From assembly GCA_018900975.1 (NCBI GenBank), contig JAHIFK010000002.1:1-17051 (forward strand): DNA of 17,051 nucleotides. Reading direction: 5' to 3'. The notes below the pieces were generated by a model. It worked only from the letters and a program-made list of their open reading frames with translations, was not told the origin of the DNA and did no database searches. Position numbers and translations under genes: made by a program. The stretch comes from Methanobacteriota archaeon (GTDB lineage: Archaea > Halobacteriota > Methanosarcinia > Methanosarcinales > Methanoperedenaceae). This document shows, one piece after another, positions 6,890 to 13,494 of this stretch (the first letter of the stretch is position 1; every line of letters starts with the position of its first letter).

Positions 6890-8575
6890 ATGGAAGCTAG
6901 CATAGAGAACCCAGCTATTGAGAAGCAGGTAAAAGAGCTTACTGAAGGGCTTCGAAAAAGCGAAATACGTCTGAAATACCTGGTATCTTCAAACCCGGCT
7001 GTGATCTATACACGCAAGAAAACTGGTGAACATAGTATAACATTCATAAGCGAGAACGTTGCTGTGATGATGGGTTATGAACCTGTGAAATTTATTGAAG
7101 ACCCTGGTTTCTGGGTGAACAATATCCATCCTGATGATAGACCTCGCATATTCCGCGAACTGCCTGAGGTTTTTGAGATAGGACGTCATTCTTATGAATA
7201 TCGCTTTAAACACATGGATGGTTCCTATCGCTGGATACATGATGAATTGAACCTTATACGCGACACGCAAGGCTCTCCGATTGAACTAATAGGGTACCTG
7301 ACAGATATCACAGAACGGAAACTTGCAGATGAAAAATTAATATCTCATGAGCGCTTCGCTGTTGCAATAGCCGAACTTGAGTTTGATGCGCTTTCGGGTT
7401 TTGAAGTTAATACTTTGCTGGATGCGGCTTGCAGCCTTGTTGCTAACTCTTTCAGGATTGAATACTGCAAGATCATGGAACTTTTGCCGGACGGCAAATC
7501 CCTGATCTTCAGGGCAGGTATGGGATATGAGAGTGATATAAGCAGCGTAAAATTATTTGTAGGAACAGATTCCATGGCAGGCTATACGTTCATATCCAAA
7601 CAACTTGTGATACTTGAAGACATAGGCACAGAAAAGCGATTCCATACGCAGCTTCTTGAGGATTATGGGGTTGTGAGCGGTATAAGCGTTATTATAGGTA
7701 AACCCGAAAATCCGTTTGGCGTGATAGAGGCGCACTCGGTAAAATCGCGTATATTTACTATGGATGAGATGCAGTTCTTGGAGACGGTTTCAAATGTGCT
7801 TGGCGAGGCTATCAAGCGCAGGCAGGCTGAAAGAGCCCACATACGGGCCAAAGAAGAAGCAGAGCGGGCTAACAGCGCTAAAACCGATTTCCTTATGACT
7901 ATGAGCCATGAACTGCGCACGCCTCTGAATGCAGTTATCGGATTTTCACAGATACTGAAGCAGAAAACCTTTGGGGAATTAAATGACAAACAGGAGCATT
8001 ATCTGAATAATATTCTAAATGGCGGCAATAATCTGCTAAAGATCATAAACCAGATACTTGATGCTGTCAAATTAGAGGATGGAACATTGAAATTAAGCAT
8101 GGATAGAATGTTTGTTCATGGAGCGGTAGATGGCGTTATTGACATTATAAAAGAAAAGGCTGCAAAGAATAACATTGTTATCGAAAAAGAACTCGATACC
8201 GAACTTGAATTTATCGAGGCTGACATGGAGAAGTTCGCAATATTGCTATCAAATCTCCTTGAAAATGCCGTTAAGTTCAGCAAACCAGAAGGAGGAACAA
8301 TTAAAATAACAACGAAAAAGGAAGGGGATATGGCAAGTTTCTCTGTCTCAGATACAGGCATCGGTATAAAGGAAGAAGACATGGGCAAGCTTTTCAAGAA
8401 GTTCGTCCAGATAGACTCAGGAAGCTCAAGAAAATATGGCGGCACAGGAATTGGGCTTGCGGTTACAAAACAGTTTGTGGAACTGCACGGGGGCACAATA
8501 TCGGCGCAAAGCAAATTCGGTGATGGAAGTACGTTTACATTTTTACTGCCCGTAAAGGCAAAAAAGCATGAGTAG
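6890..8575 (+). CDS. Soluble PAS-GAF sensor histidine kinase
   Basis: A 561-residue kinase with no transmembrane segment, so a cytoplasmic sensor. Domains in order: a short N-terminal coiled helix (5-30), PAS with PAC (about 30-145, ending GYLTDITERK), GAF (about 165-312), a coiled linker, HisKA with the phospho-accepting H340 in the H-box MSHELRTPLNAVIGFSQIL, and HATPase_c. The latter shows an N-box (N455/N459 in LSNLLENAVKFS), the G1 box DTGIGI (488-493) and the G2 box GGTGIGLA (517-524). All catalytic boxes are intact. The PAS and GAF ligands cannot be predicted; no cofactor-binding cysteine or histidine pattern stands out. No response regulator is encoded nearby, so the partner is elsewhere, as is common for methanogen kinases. 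It has its own promoter. Confidence 0.93.
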   Translation: MEASIENPAIEKQVKELTEGLRKSEIRLKYLVSSNPAVIYTRKKTGEHSITFISENVAVMMGYEPVKFIEDPGFWVNNIHPDDRPRIFRELPEVFEIGRHSYEYRFKHMDGSYRWIHDELNLIRDTQGSPIELIGYLTDITERKLADEKLISHERFAVAIAELEFDALSGFEVNTLLDAACSLVANSFRIEYCKIMELLPDGKSLIFRAGMGYESDISSVKLFVGTDSMAGYTFISKQLVILEDIGTEKRFHTQLLEDYGVVSGISVIIGKPENPFGVIEAHSVKSRIFTMDEMQFLETVSNVLGEAIKRRQAERAHIRAKEEAERANSAKTDFLMTMSHELRTPLNAVIGFSQILKQKTFGELNDKQEHYLNNILNGGNNLLKIINQILDAVKLEDGTLKLSMDRMFVHGAVDGVIDIIKEKAAKNNIVIEKELDTELEFIEADMEKFAILLSNLLENAVKFSKPEGGTIKITTKKEGDMASFSVSDTGIGIKEEDMGKLFKKFVQIDSGSSRKYGGTGIGLAVTKQFVELHGGTISAQSKFGDGSTFTFLLPVKAKKHE

Positions 8576-8624
8576 CCCCCCATTAGGGAGACAGAATCGC
8601 AGGATCAGCTCCCAATTGGGAGAC
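8576..8624. terminator. Hairpin-forming repeat in the convergent intergenic region
   Basis: Between the stop of the kinase (8575) and the stop of the small winged-helix gene (8632) are two imperfect copies of a CCC-AT-rich-GGGAGAC element, about 32 bp apart (8579-8594 and 8611-8626). The second copy extends to a perfect 14-bp palindrome, CTCCCAATTGGGAG (8609-8622). A hairpin repeated in a convergent gap suggests a transcription end or RNA-processing site. There is no T run, so intrinsic termination is not shown. Confidence 0.35.
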
Positions 8625-8631
8625 GGGAAAT

Positions 8632-8868
8632 TTATCGCACGCCTCTTAGCTTATGGTTGACCTGTATACCCAGTTCTGTCAGGGCATATTTATTGCCTTC
8701 TGTCTTGAGAAGCTTCCTTGCTAACAGTTCTTCTATACCCTTATCCGCACCGACTATTCGGGTCGTCTTGGCAATGGTCGTGCTGTCCATCGGACCTTTT
8801 GAATCCAGTACCGCAAGTATCTTGCTTAATTTATTATTGCTTGCAACAAAACCGATCAATTCTTCCAT
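8632..8868 (-). CDS. Small winged-helix DNA-binding protein
   Basis: From the ATG at 8866-8868 this is a 78-residue protein (MEELIGFVASNNKLSKILAV at the start). It has the helix-turn-helix plus wing layout of small archaeal regulators: helix 1 with KLSKILAVLDSKG, a recognition region around DSTTIAKTTRIVGADKGIEEL, and a wing KTEGNKYALTELG. The longer frame starts with a GTG at 8886 and would fall in the promoter, so the internal ATG is preferred. It diverges from the SRP RNA with only about 55 bp between the start and the RNA's 5' end. No ligand domain is present, so it probably acts as a simple DNA-binding or architectural regulator; its target is unknown. I recall similar short proteins in methanogens but cannot name a characterised one. 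Confidence 0.75.
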   Translation of the reverse strand: MEELIGFVASNNKLSKILAVLDSKGPMDSTTIAKTTRIVGADKGIEELLARKLLKTEGNKYALTELGIQVNHKLRGVR

Positions 8869-8894
8869 GACATAACATTGTCTCACGTTGAGAT

Positions 8895-8911
8895 AACTTT
8901 ATTGCATGCAA
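8895..8911. promoter_or_regulatory. Shared divergent TATA element with a palindrome
   Basis: AACTTTATTG at 8895-8904 is the only AT-rich box in the gap between two divergent genes. Its centre is about 27 bp upstream of the expected 5' end of the SRP RNA and about 26 bp upstream of the expected start of the winged-helix transcript, so it could serve both strands. It is followed by a perfect 10-bp palindrome, TTGCATGCAA (8902-8911), between the box and the SRP start. Confidence 0.45.
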
Positions 8912-8921
8912 GGACAAATTT

Positions 8922-9243
8922 AGCGTCGGCGGGCTAGCCCGGGTAACTCGGCGTTATCTGTAACCCGAAACCGTCGATAGCGGGGGGCGAAGCCAGGCAG
9001 AAGAGGTTCTAACTGCTGCCCAACCCACAGGTTCTACTGTGAAACCCCGTCCTATGGGGCTGGTGTTGGTACCGTGGCTTTCCTGAAGGAAGGTCATTGT
9101 ATCTTAATCGCGGACAACGGTCCAGGCCCGGAAGGGAGCAAACCAGCCGTGAACAACTATCGCTCATGGGGTCGCGGGGCGGAGGCGGATCCGTGGATCA
9201 CTGGACAACGGAAGGAGCAGCGACCGTCAGGCGTGCCCGCTAC
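8922..9243 (+). ncRNA. ffs: Archaeal signal recognition particle 7S RNA
   Basis: About 320 nt, the usual archaeal size. The 5' and 3' ends pair as helix 1, with GCGGGC at 8929-8934 and GCCCGC at 9235-9240. The Alu domain shows the universal TGTAAC motif at 8959-8964 between two small hairpins (GGGTAAC pairing region and the TTATC loop). The S domain shows the helix 8 signature GGCCCGGAAGGGAGCA at 9125-9140, which binds the M domain of SRP54. The downstream GGGGCGGAGGCGGATC region belongs to helix 5/8 closure. The RNA scaffolds SRP19 and SRP54 for co-translational membrane targeting. Exact ends are estimated to within several bases. The region 8887-9338 holds no protein gene. Confidence 0.92.
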
Positions 9244-9264
9244 TTACATTGTTTAAGTAAAAAG

Positions 9265-9338
9265 TATTATATAGCAAACAGTAAATTAGAAAGAATCCCA
9301 AATGCTGTTTTCTATTGAGAGTGTTTCATCTCAAATAT
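9265..9338 (+). promoter_or_regulatory. tRNA-Ser promoter and 5' leader
   Basis: TATTATATA at 9265-9273 is a strong archaeal TATA box and would start transcription near 9296, leaving a leader of about 40 nt that RNase P must remove. The leader contains a hairpin, TTGAGA at 9315-9320 and TCTCAA at 9329-9334, ending 4 nt before the mature tRNA. Immediately before the TATA box a small inverted repeat, TACTTA (9241-9246) and TAAGTA (9254-9259), marks the end of the SRP RNA gene. Confidence 0.5.
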
Positions 9339-9424
9339 GACGAGATAGCCAAGCCCGGTATGGCGCAGGGTTGCTAACCCTGTGTTCCGCAAGGAGCTCG
9401 GGGGTTCAAGTCCCCCTCTCGTCG
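9339..9424 (+). tRNA. tRNA-Ser (anticodon GCT)
   Basis: An 86-nt class II tRNA. The acceptor strands GACGAGA (9339-9345) and TCTCGTC (9417-9423) pair fully, with G as discriminator, as required for seryl-tRNA synthetase. The anticodon stem CAGGG/CCCTG encloses TTGCTAA, so the anticodon is GCT and reads AGC/AGU. A long variable arm (TGTTCCGCAAGGAGCT) and the T arm GGGGG TTCAAGT CCCCC follow. No encoded CCA. Confidence 0.96.
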
Positions 9425-9429
9425 TCTAA

Positions 9430-9444
9430 TTTTTTATATTTTAT
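9430..9444 (+). terminator. T-rich terminator after tRNA-Ser
   Basis: Six Ts at 9430-9435 and a further T-rich stretch begin 6 nt after the tRNA. Archaeal RNA polymerase stops readily at such oligo-T tracts. The position between the tRNA and the convergent zinc-ribbon gene (stop at 9466) supports the call. Confidence 0.5.
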
Positions 9445-9465
9445 TACGATACATACACGTAGAAT

Positions 9466-9735
9466 CTATGGAGAAGAACCTAATCCAAATACGAACGCGG
9501 TAATTACAGCAGCTCCAATAACAAAAAGAAAAATTGCAATATTCAAATATACCAAAGTTGCTAGGACCATTTTCCAAGCTTTGCCTGACCTGAATCCAGG
9601 AATTCCCGCTTTTCCTAACTCCCCTGTGATTCCACTCCGGTCAATTTCTGGTTTAATATATTTGAAATTACTTCCACATTTACTACAGAAACTTGTATCA
9701 TCGGAATTCTGTGTGCCACATTTAGTACAATACAT
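9466..9735 (-). CDS. Zinc-ribbon, single-pass membrane protein
   Basis: An 89-residue protein beginning MYCTKCGTQNSDDTSFCSKCG. The two CxxC pairs form a compact zinc ribbon of the type found at the N-termini of many archaeal proteins. A Gly/Lys/Arg-rich linker follows, then one hydrophobic segment (about residues 55-84, VLATLVYLNIAIFLFVIGAA and beyond) near the C-terminus. The ATG at 9733-9735 is preferred over the in-frame TTG at 9738 because a GGTGAT Shine-Dalgarno (9741-9746) sits 5 nt upstream of it. The upstream minus strand also has TATA-like GTTATATTG sequences. The ribbon would face the cytoplasm if the positive linker obeys the positive-inside rule. The function is unknown; such ribbon-TM proteins are common and largely uncharacterised. 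It converges on tRNA-Ser. Confidence 0.75.
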   Translation of the reverse strand: MYCTKCGTQNSDDTSFCSKCGSNFKYIKPEIDRSGITGELGKAGIPGFRSGKAWKMVLATLVYLNIAIFLFVIGAAVITAFVFGLGSSP

Positions 9736-9798
9736 CAAATATCACCCAAGAATAATTACCATATAACAATATAACTCTTTGTATCAAATTCACCAATA

Positions 9799-9873
9799 TT
9801 TGGATAATGACATGATCTCATATCATTTTCAACAATGCACCATCGAAAAGGATTAATACTTTGGATAATCCTT
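9799..9873 (+). promoter_or_regulatory. Repeat-rich promoter region of the CorA-like gene
   Basis: TTTGGATAAT occurs twice, at 9799-9808 and 9860-9869, preceded by AATA or AATAC. The second copy overlaps a perfect inverted repeat with 8-bp arms, AAGGATTA (9848-9855) and TAATCCTT (9866-9873), separated by 10 bp. The TTAATACTTT between the arms is the likeliest TATA element, with a start near 9880 and a GAGGG Shine-Dalgarno (about 9886-9890) before the ATG at 9895. An operator enclosing the TATA box suggests control by a dimeric repressor, perhaps metal responsive. No binding protein is identified. Confidence 0.4.
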
Positions 9874-9894
9874 CTATCATAATACGAGGGACGC

Positions 9895-11007
9895 ATGACT
9901 GAGGAAGAAGCCAGAATAACGCCAGCTCCGGAAGAGAAAAAAGAACCGGCCAGTGTTCAGCCTGACGCCAGACGCGCTTTCTGCGTGGCGCTTCCTGTAA
10001 CTGGTGGAAAACCCTTAAAAATGACAGGAGATAATCCCCACGATTTTATACAATTCCTTAGTGAGTCCTCGATATCCTGGCTGAACTTCCCGGTAAAAGA
10101 CATAAAAAAAGATGCAGATATCATCGCGGCATCTCTCGGTTTCAGTTCTACCCTTGTACCCACCCTGCTATCCAGTTATCTTTCAGCATATGAAGACAGG
10201 GACACCGAACTTGGGGTAATGCTCCCCGCAGTGAATGTTAAGAAATTCGATGTTCTCATCAGTCCGATATTGATACTCATTAGAAAAGACCTGATACTCA
10301 CAATTCATGATGAGAACGTCAACCGGTTGATCAGGTTATCCCGTTACGCCGATGCCTTCATGAGAAAGATAAAACCTACCCTTGCCACTCCGGATAAACT
10401 GACCATCATACTTACGAGAATAATAGATGAAAACATCAATCGGAATTTTGACCATCTGCGCGAAATAGAGTCACAGGGGGATGAGTTGACAAGGATGCTG
10501 GTTGACCCGTTAGCTCCACGGGCATCTATTGCCCCTGAGATACACAATATGAAGCATGCTCTCATAAGTTACCTTGATACGCTATGGGCAACTCTTGATG
10601 TAGTAAATTCACTGCGCCACGGGGATGCCGAGATCATCACTGACAGTCCCAAACTGCTGGCGCGGGTGGGCATCCTCTCTGATGACGTTAACCGGCATAT
10701 TGCACTTTCCGAACACATGTCCGAGGTGCTGGCTTCTGGTCTTGAAGTGATGCAAAGCATTTACAACAACCAGCTCCAGATATTGAACAACAGGCTTGCC
10801 CTGGTGGTAGCGTGGCTTACTATACTGGGCACTGCTGTGCTTGTACCCAACACACTCGCCACTATTCTCGGCAGTTCCGCATTTGAGCTCGGTCCTGATG
10901 ACAGGTTGTGGTATTTGACACTTCTATTTGCATCTACAGTAATATCCACATGGGCAGCCTACTGGTGGATAAAGAAAAAAGGACTGCTCCCATTTAAAGT
11001 GGATTGA
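9895..11007 (+). CDS. CorA-like membrane protein lacking the GMN signature
   Basis: A 370-residue protein with the CorA layout: a soluble alpha/beta N-terminal domain (about 28-140), a long helical region (150-300) and two C-terminal helices (TM1 about 303-325, TM2 about 338-358). It ends in a positively charged tail, KKKGLLPFK. The stretch YNNQLQILNNRLALVVAWLT before and into TM1 matches the CorA stalk helix. CorA channels carry a Gly-Met-Asn loop after TM1 that selects hydrated Mg2+. Here the loop reads ATILGSSAFELG with no GMN, while VPNT occurs within TM1. It may still transport divalent metal (Zn2+-type CorA relatives exist) or do something else. It has its own promoter and ends exactly where the opposing gene ends. 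Confidence 0.8.
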   Translation: MTEEEARITPAPEEKKEPASVQPDARRAFCVALPVTGGKPLKMTGDNPHDFIQFLSESSISWLNFPVKDIKKDADIIAASLGFSSTLVPTLLSSYLSAYEDRDTELGVMLPAVNVKKFDVLISPILILIRKDLILTIHDENVNRLIRLSRYADAFMRKIKPTLATPDKLTIILTRIIDENINRNFDHLREIESQGDELTRMLVDPLAPRASIAPEIHNMKHALISYLDTLWATLDVVNSLRHGDAEIITDSPKLLARVGILSDDVNRHIALSEHMSEVLASGLEVMQSIYNNQLQILNNRLALVVAWLTILGTAVLVPNTLATILGSSAFELGPDDRLWYLTLLFASTVISTWAAYWWIKKKGLLPFKVD

Positions 11008-12114
11008 TCATTTTTTGAAGTGATCTTTTAATGCCATCGCAACGACCAGTAATACAACTGCAGCGGCAAGGACCATTAACACTGTCCACAGGACATTTCC
11101 ATTATCTTCAGGTGTCTCCTTTGTGATCGCCGGTGTCTTTAAAGTAGATGTAGACTCAGGCGTTGCGGTGGTGATCACCGGGGTTGATGTGCCTGTTATT
11201 CCGGTTACATCCCCCACTGCTATCTTAACATTTCCAGAAACATCAATCGCAGCATATGCGAATTTCCTGCCGTCGAGGCTGAAAGACGGGCTTCTCTGTT
11301 TATAATCTGTGTTGACAAACAGTCTCCAGTTCGTTCCATCCTGTTGTACTGCAAAAAGTTTTTCTCCAGACGACATCACACTTTCGTATGAAACGAATAC
11401 TATCGTGCCCTCGGGCCCCCATACAGGATAGTTTTTCTTTATCTCGTCAAATGTAAGCTGCCTCCTTACATTTCCTTCCAGTATGAAAATCTCTTCTTTG
11501 AATTTTGCCTCAGGATAGGATACATATACAAGTTTATTGCCGTCAGGGCTGAATGCCGGGCTCCACTGCCTGAATTCAGATTCATGGATCAGACTCTTGC
11601 CTGTGCCGTCCGCATTCACTCGGTACATCTTTGGGTTAGCTTTCTCGTCAAGTGATGTATATACTAGTGATTTACCGTCAGGGCTCCATGAAGGCGCCGC
11701 CCATGCTGGCGGCTTGTCAGAACCCATGTTCCCCTGCCTTGTATTGTCATCAATTAGCTGAGTGTCCCCCGTCCCGTCCGGGTTTATTACGAATATCTTT
11801 TCCAGTCCATCTTTTCCATAAGAGACATAGGCGATCTTTTCTTTTCCCCATGCAAGTTCCCATTTTTTATTTGGATTTTCTGTCAGCTTTTTCCTGCCTG
11901 TTCCATCGATATTTATAACAAATACCTGCTGTAAACGCACATCATCGTAGGCAATATACGCTAATTGCGTTCCATCCGGGCTGAGGACTATATCCCACAG
12001 GTCTGTTTCAGGTATATCGAGTTTCTTTACGTTCTCAACGGAAATTGCATTGACCCCACCAGCCAGTATCAGCAGAACGATAGCGCAAATACATGCCGAA
12101 GCTAATTTATTCAT
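11008..12114 (-). CDS. Secreted TolB-like beta-propeller with C-terminal membrane anchor
   Basis: A 368-residue surface protein. A signal peptide (1-23, with a hydrophobic core and cleavage after GVNA) leads into a PD40/WD40-like propeller. Recurrent blade motifs are LSPDGTQLAYIAY, WSPDGKSLVYTSL, FSPDGNKLVYVSY and FSLDGRKFAYAAI. These alternate with strand motifs VINIDGTG, VINPDGTG, VNADGTG and VQQDGT. A Thr/Ser/Pro-rich linker (about 305-335), probably glycosylated, precedes a transmembrane helix (about 342-363) and the cytoplasmic tail KDHFKK. The propeller therefore faces outside. Archaea lack Tol-Pal, so only the fold is TolB-like; a binding or cell-surface role is inferred. Its stop codon abuts the stop of the opposing CorA-like gene with no spacer. 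Confidence 0.85.
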   Translation of the reverse strand: MNKLASACICAIVLLILAGGVNAISVENVKKLDIPETDLWDIVLSPDGTQLAYIAYDDVRLQQVFVINIDGTGRKKLTENPNKKWELAWGKEKIAYVSYGKDGLEKIFVINPDGTGDTQLIDDNTRQGNMGSDKPPAWAAPSWSPDGKSLVYTSLDEKANPKMYRVNADGTGKSLIHESEFRQWSPAFSPDGNKLVYVSYPEAKFKEEIFILEGNVRRQLTFDEIKKNYPVWGPEGTIVFVSYESVMSSGEKLFAVQQDGTNWRLFVNTDYKQRSPSFSLDGRKFAYAAIDVSGNVKIAVGDVTGITGTSTPVITTATPESTSTLKTPAITKETPEDNGNVLWTVLMVLAAAVVLLVVAMALKDHFKK

Positions 12115-12116
12115 CG

Positions 12117-12148
12117 GATTTAAAGTTGTATGCTAACCTAATTAAATG
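12117..12148 (-). promoter_or_regulatory. Promoter of the TolB-like gene
   Basis: CATTTAATTAGG on the minus strand (12137-12148) is a TATA-like box about 25 bp ahead of a predicted start near 12118. This leaves an almost leaderless message for the ATG at 12114. It lies in the 47-bp gap behind the GAPDH stop, so the gene can be transcribed independently. Confidence 0.4.
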
Positions 12149-12161
12149 TTACGCAATAATT

Positions 12162-13184
12162 TTATGAGGTAGCCAACCCAAGTGCTGTATTCGTTTTCTT
12201 TATTGAGCGCATCCCGTCTTTTTCAAGTTCCAAAAGCGCGCGTATGGCATCCACGTTCTCAGGGACAACATCTGATTCCTGGTGTATCGCCTGGAAGAAA
12301 TAAAGTTCTCCTTTGTTGATAGCGATCGAGTCCTTCCACACTACGTTCTCCCACATATCGCCCCTGGGTCTACCCAGGTCTTTAGCTAATTCCATCGCTT
12401 CTGCTGTGGATTTTATCCGGTCTTTACTGCTCACGAGCCTGATGCGGGGCCTTGTCCCGAAGAGATTTATTATCTCCTCTTCGCTGCATGTTTTTTTCAG
12501 TTCGATGTTCAGTGCGTGAAGGTGCATGAGGGTGGTAGATGTCTTTACAGCCATGGTGGTGATATCGATGCCCGGAAGAATGGAATTTACATCTGGCCCG
12601 TGGTGGGACGGAAGTTTGATGGGATCAGGGATAAGCGCGTTGATCGGCCCGGTTTTTATGTCTCCCGGATCTGCTGCACGTCTCATAAGAGTTACCCTGG
12701 CTTTCTTAACGCCGTATTCCGAGTCAAGAGCATATAGCACCCTCACAAGCCCCGTAGTATTACATGATACCACTCTTGCAAATTGCCTGCCCAGTGCATT
12801 ATTGTAATTGGCTTCAGAATTGAATGAGAATCCGGTAAGTCCATGCTCTTCCCCACCCTGCCAGATGGCTTTGACCCCGTGTTTTTCATACAGCTTCTTG
12901 TATTCATCTCCTGTATCACCCGGCGTGGCGTCTATCACGATGTCAGCTTTTTCCAGCAGTTCCTCAAGCGTGCCGCTGACCTCGATCTTTGATTTCCTGA
13001 AATCATCAAGCTTCTTTTTTGAAGCTGCATAGAGTTCATATCCCTTTTCAAGCGCCATTTTTGCTTCAAAGCTCGGGCGGGTTTTCACGACACCGGCTAT
13101 TTCCATGTCATCCTGTGCTGCTACCGCATCAGCCACGCGTTTTCCTATCGTTCCATAGCCATTTATTGCAACTTTCGCCGTCAT
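12162..13184 (-). CDS. gap: Archaeal (type II) glyceraldehyde-3-phosphate dehydrogenase
   Basis: A 340-residue phosphorylating GAPDH of the archaeal type, interconverting glyceraldehyde 3-phosphate and 1,3-bisphosphoglycerate in gluconeogenesis or glycolysis. The N-terminus AKVAINGYGTIGKRVADAV is the archaeal NAD(P)-binding Rossmann motif. The catalytic cysteine is C141 in VVSCNTTGLVRVL. HLHALNIEL and WENVVWKDSI are further family blocks. Length and motifs are typical and complete. The CooT-like gene lies 22 bp upstream on the same strand and probably shares its message; an AGGTGG-type Shine-Dalgarno precedes the ATG. The neighbouring nickel-type protein has no obvious metabolic link. Confidence 0.95.
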   Translation of the reverse strand: MTAKVAINGYGTIGKRVADAVAAQDDMEIAGVVKTRPSFEAKMALEKGYELYAASKKKLDDFRKSKIEVSGTLEELLEKADIVIDATPGDTGDEYKKLYEKHGVKAIWQGGEEHGLTGFSFNSEANYNNALGRQFARVVSCNTTGLVRVLYALDSEYGVKKARVTLMRRAADPGDIKTGPINALIPDPIKLPSHHGPDVNSILPGIDITTMAVKTSTTLMHLHALNIELKKTCSEEEIINLFGTRPRIRLVSSKDRIKSTAEAMELAKDLGRPRGDMWENVVWKDSIAINKGELYFFQAIHQESDVVPENVDAIRALLELEKDGMRSIKKTNTALGLATS

Positions 13185-13206
13185 TATATTCCTGCCACCT
13201 GATTAT

Positions 13207-13380
13207 TCAACCGTCAATAATAGCTTCCTGTTTTGTCAGGTTGACATCCATTATCCTGCCGGAAACTGTTTTTTCCTCTCCAAGCATTCCAAAAAGTTTG
13301 ATCGAATCCCCGTCAGCTTTTATTCGTACCACGTCTTCCATTATGACACTTCCTTTGAAGATTATCTTTAGCTCGCACAT
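13207..13380 (-). CDS. CooT-family small metal-binding protein
   Basis: The 57-residue product starts MCELKIIFKGSVIMEDVVRI and ends VDVNLTKQEAIIDG-like (DVNLTKQEAIIDG). This is the compact beta-rich CooT family, in which the dimeric Rhodospirillum CooT binds one Ni(II) through its second residue, cysteine. I chose the ATG at 13378-13380 because it places Cys at position 2. The longer frame from 13428 adds 16 residues that overlap the promoter: TTACATAAAT at 13411-13420 is a TATA-like box about 25 bp from a start near 13390. In methanogens a nickel role is plausible because CO dehydrogenase/acetyl-CoA synthase, hydrogenases and F430 need nickel; this protein's own metal is not shown. It precedes GAPDH by 22 bp. 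Confidence 0.82.
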   Translation of the reverse strand: MCELKIIFKGSVIMEDVVRIKADGDSIKLFGMLGEEKTVSGRIMDVNLTKQEAIIDG

Positions 13381-13494
13381 GGCAACTTCAACGCACTGAA
13401 TGATATTAAGATTTATGTAACCCTGCAACTATAATGAAGTGGAGACATTTATATTACTGAACTGAAGGGACTGATAATACCGGACTATACTGTG
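13381..13494. promoter_or_regulatory. Divergent promoter region between CooT-like and bactofilin-like genes
   Basis: Two outward promoters are visible. On the minus strand TTACATAAAT (13411-13420) serves the CooT-like gene. On the plus strand TTTATATTA (13448-13456) predicts a start near 13477 for the bactofilin-like gene. Neither gene shows a clear Shine-Dalgarno, in line with short-leader archaeal messages. I see no strong palindrome here. Confidence 0.45.

Noticed and set aside
8116..8583. A 155-codon minus-strand frame opposite the kinase ATPase domain
   Set aside because: Shadow of the conserved HATPase region; Ser/Pro/Phe-rich with no recognisable motif.
9074..9318. Two short plus-strand frames within the SRP RNA
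   Set aside because: They lie in the structured S domain of the 7S RNA and show no coding signals.
9371..9766. A 131-codon plus-strand frame
   Set aside because: It begins inside tRNA-Ser and runs antisense through the zinc-ribbon gene, so it is not a gene.
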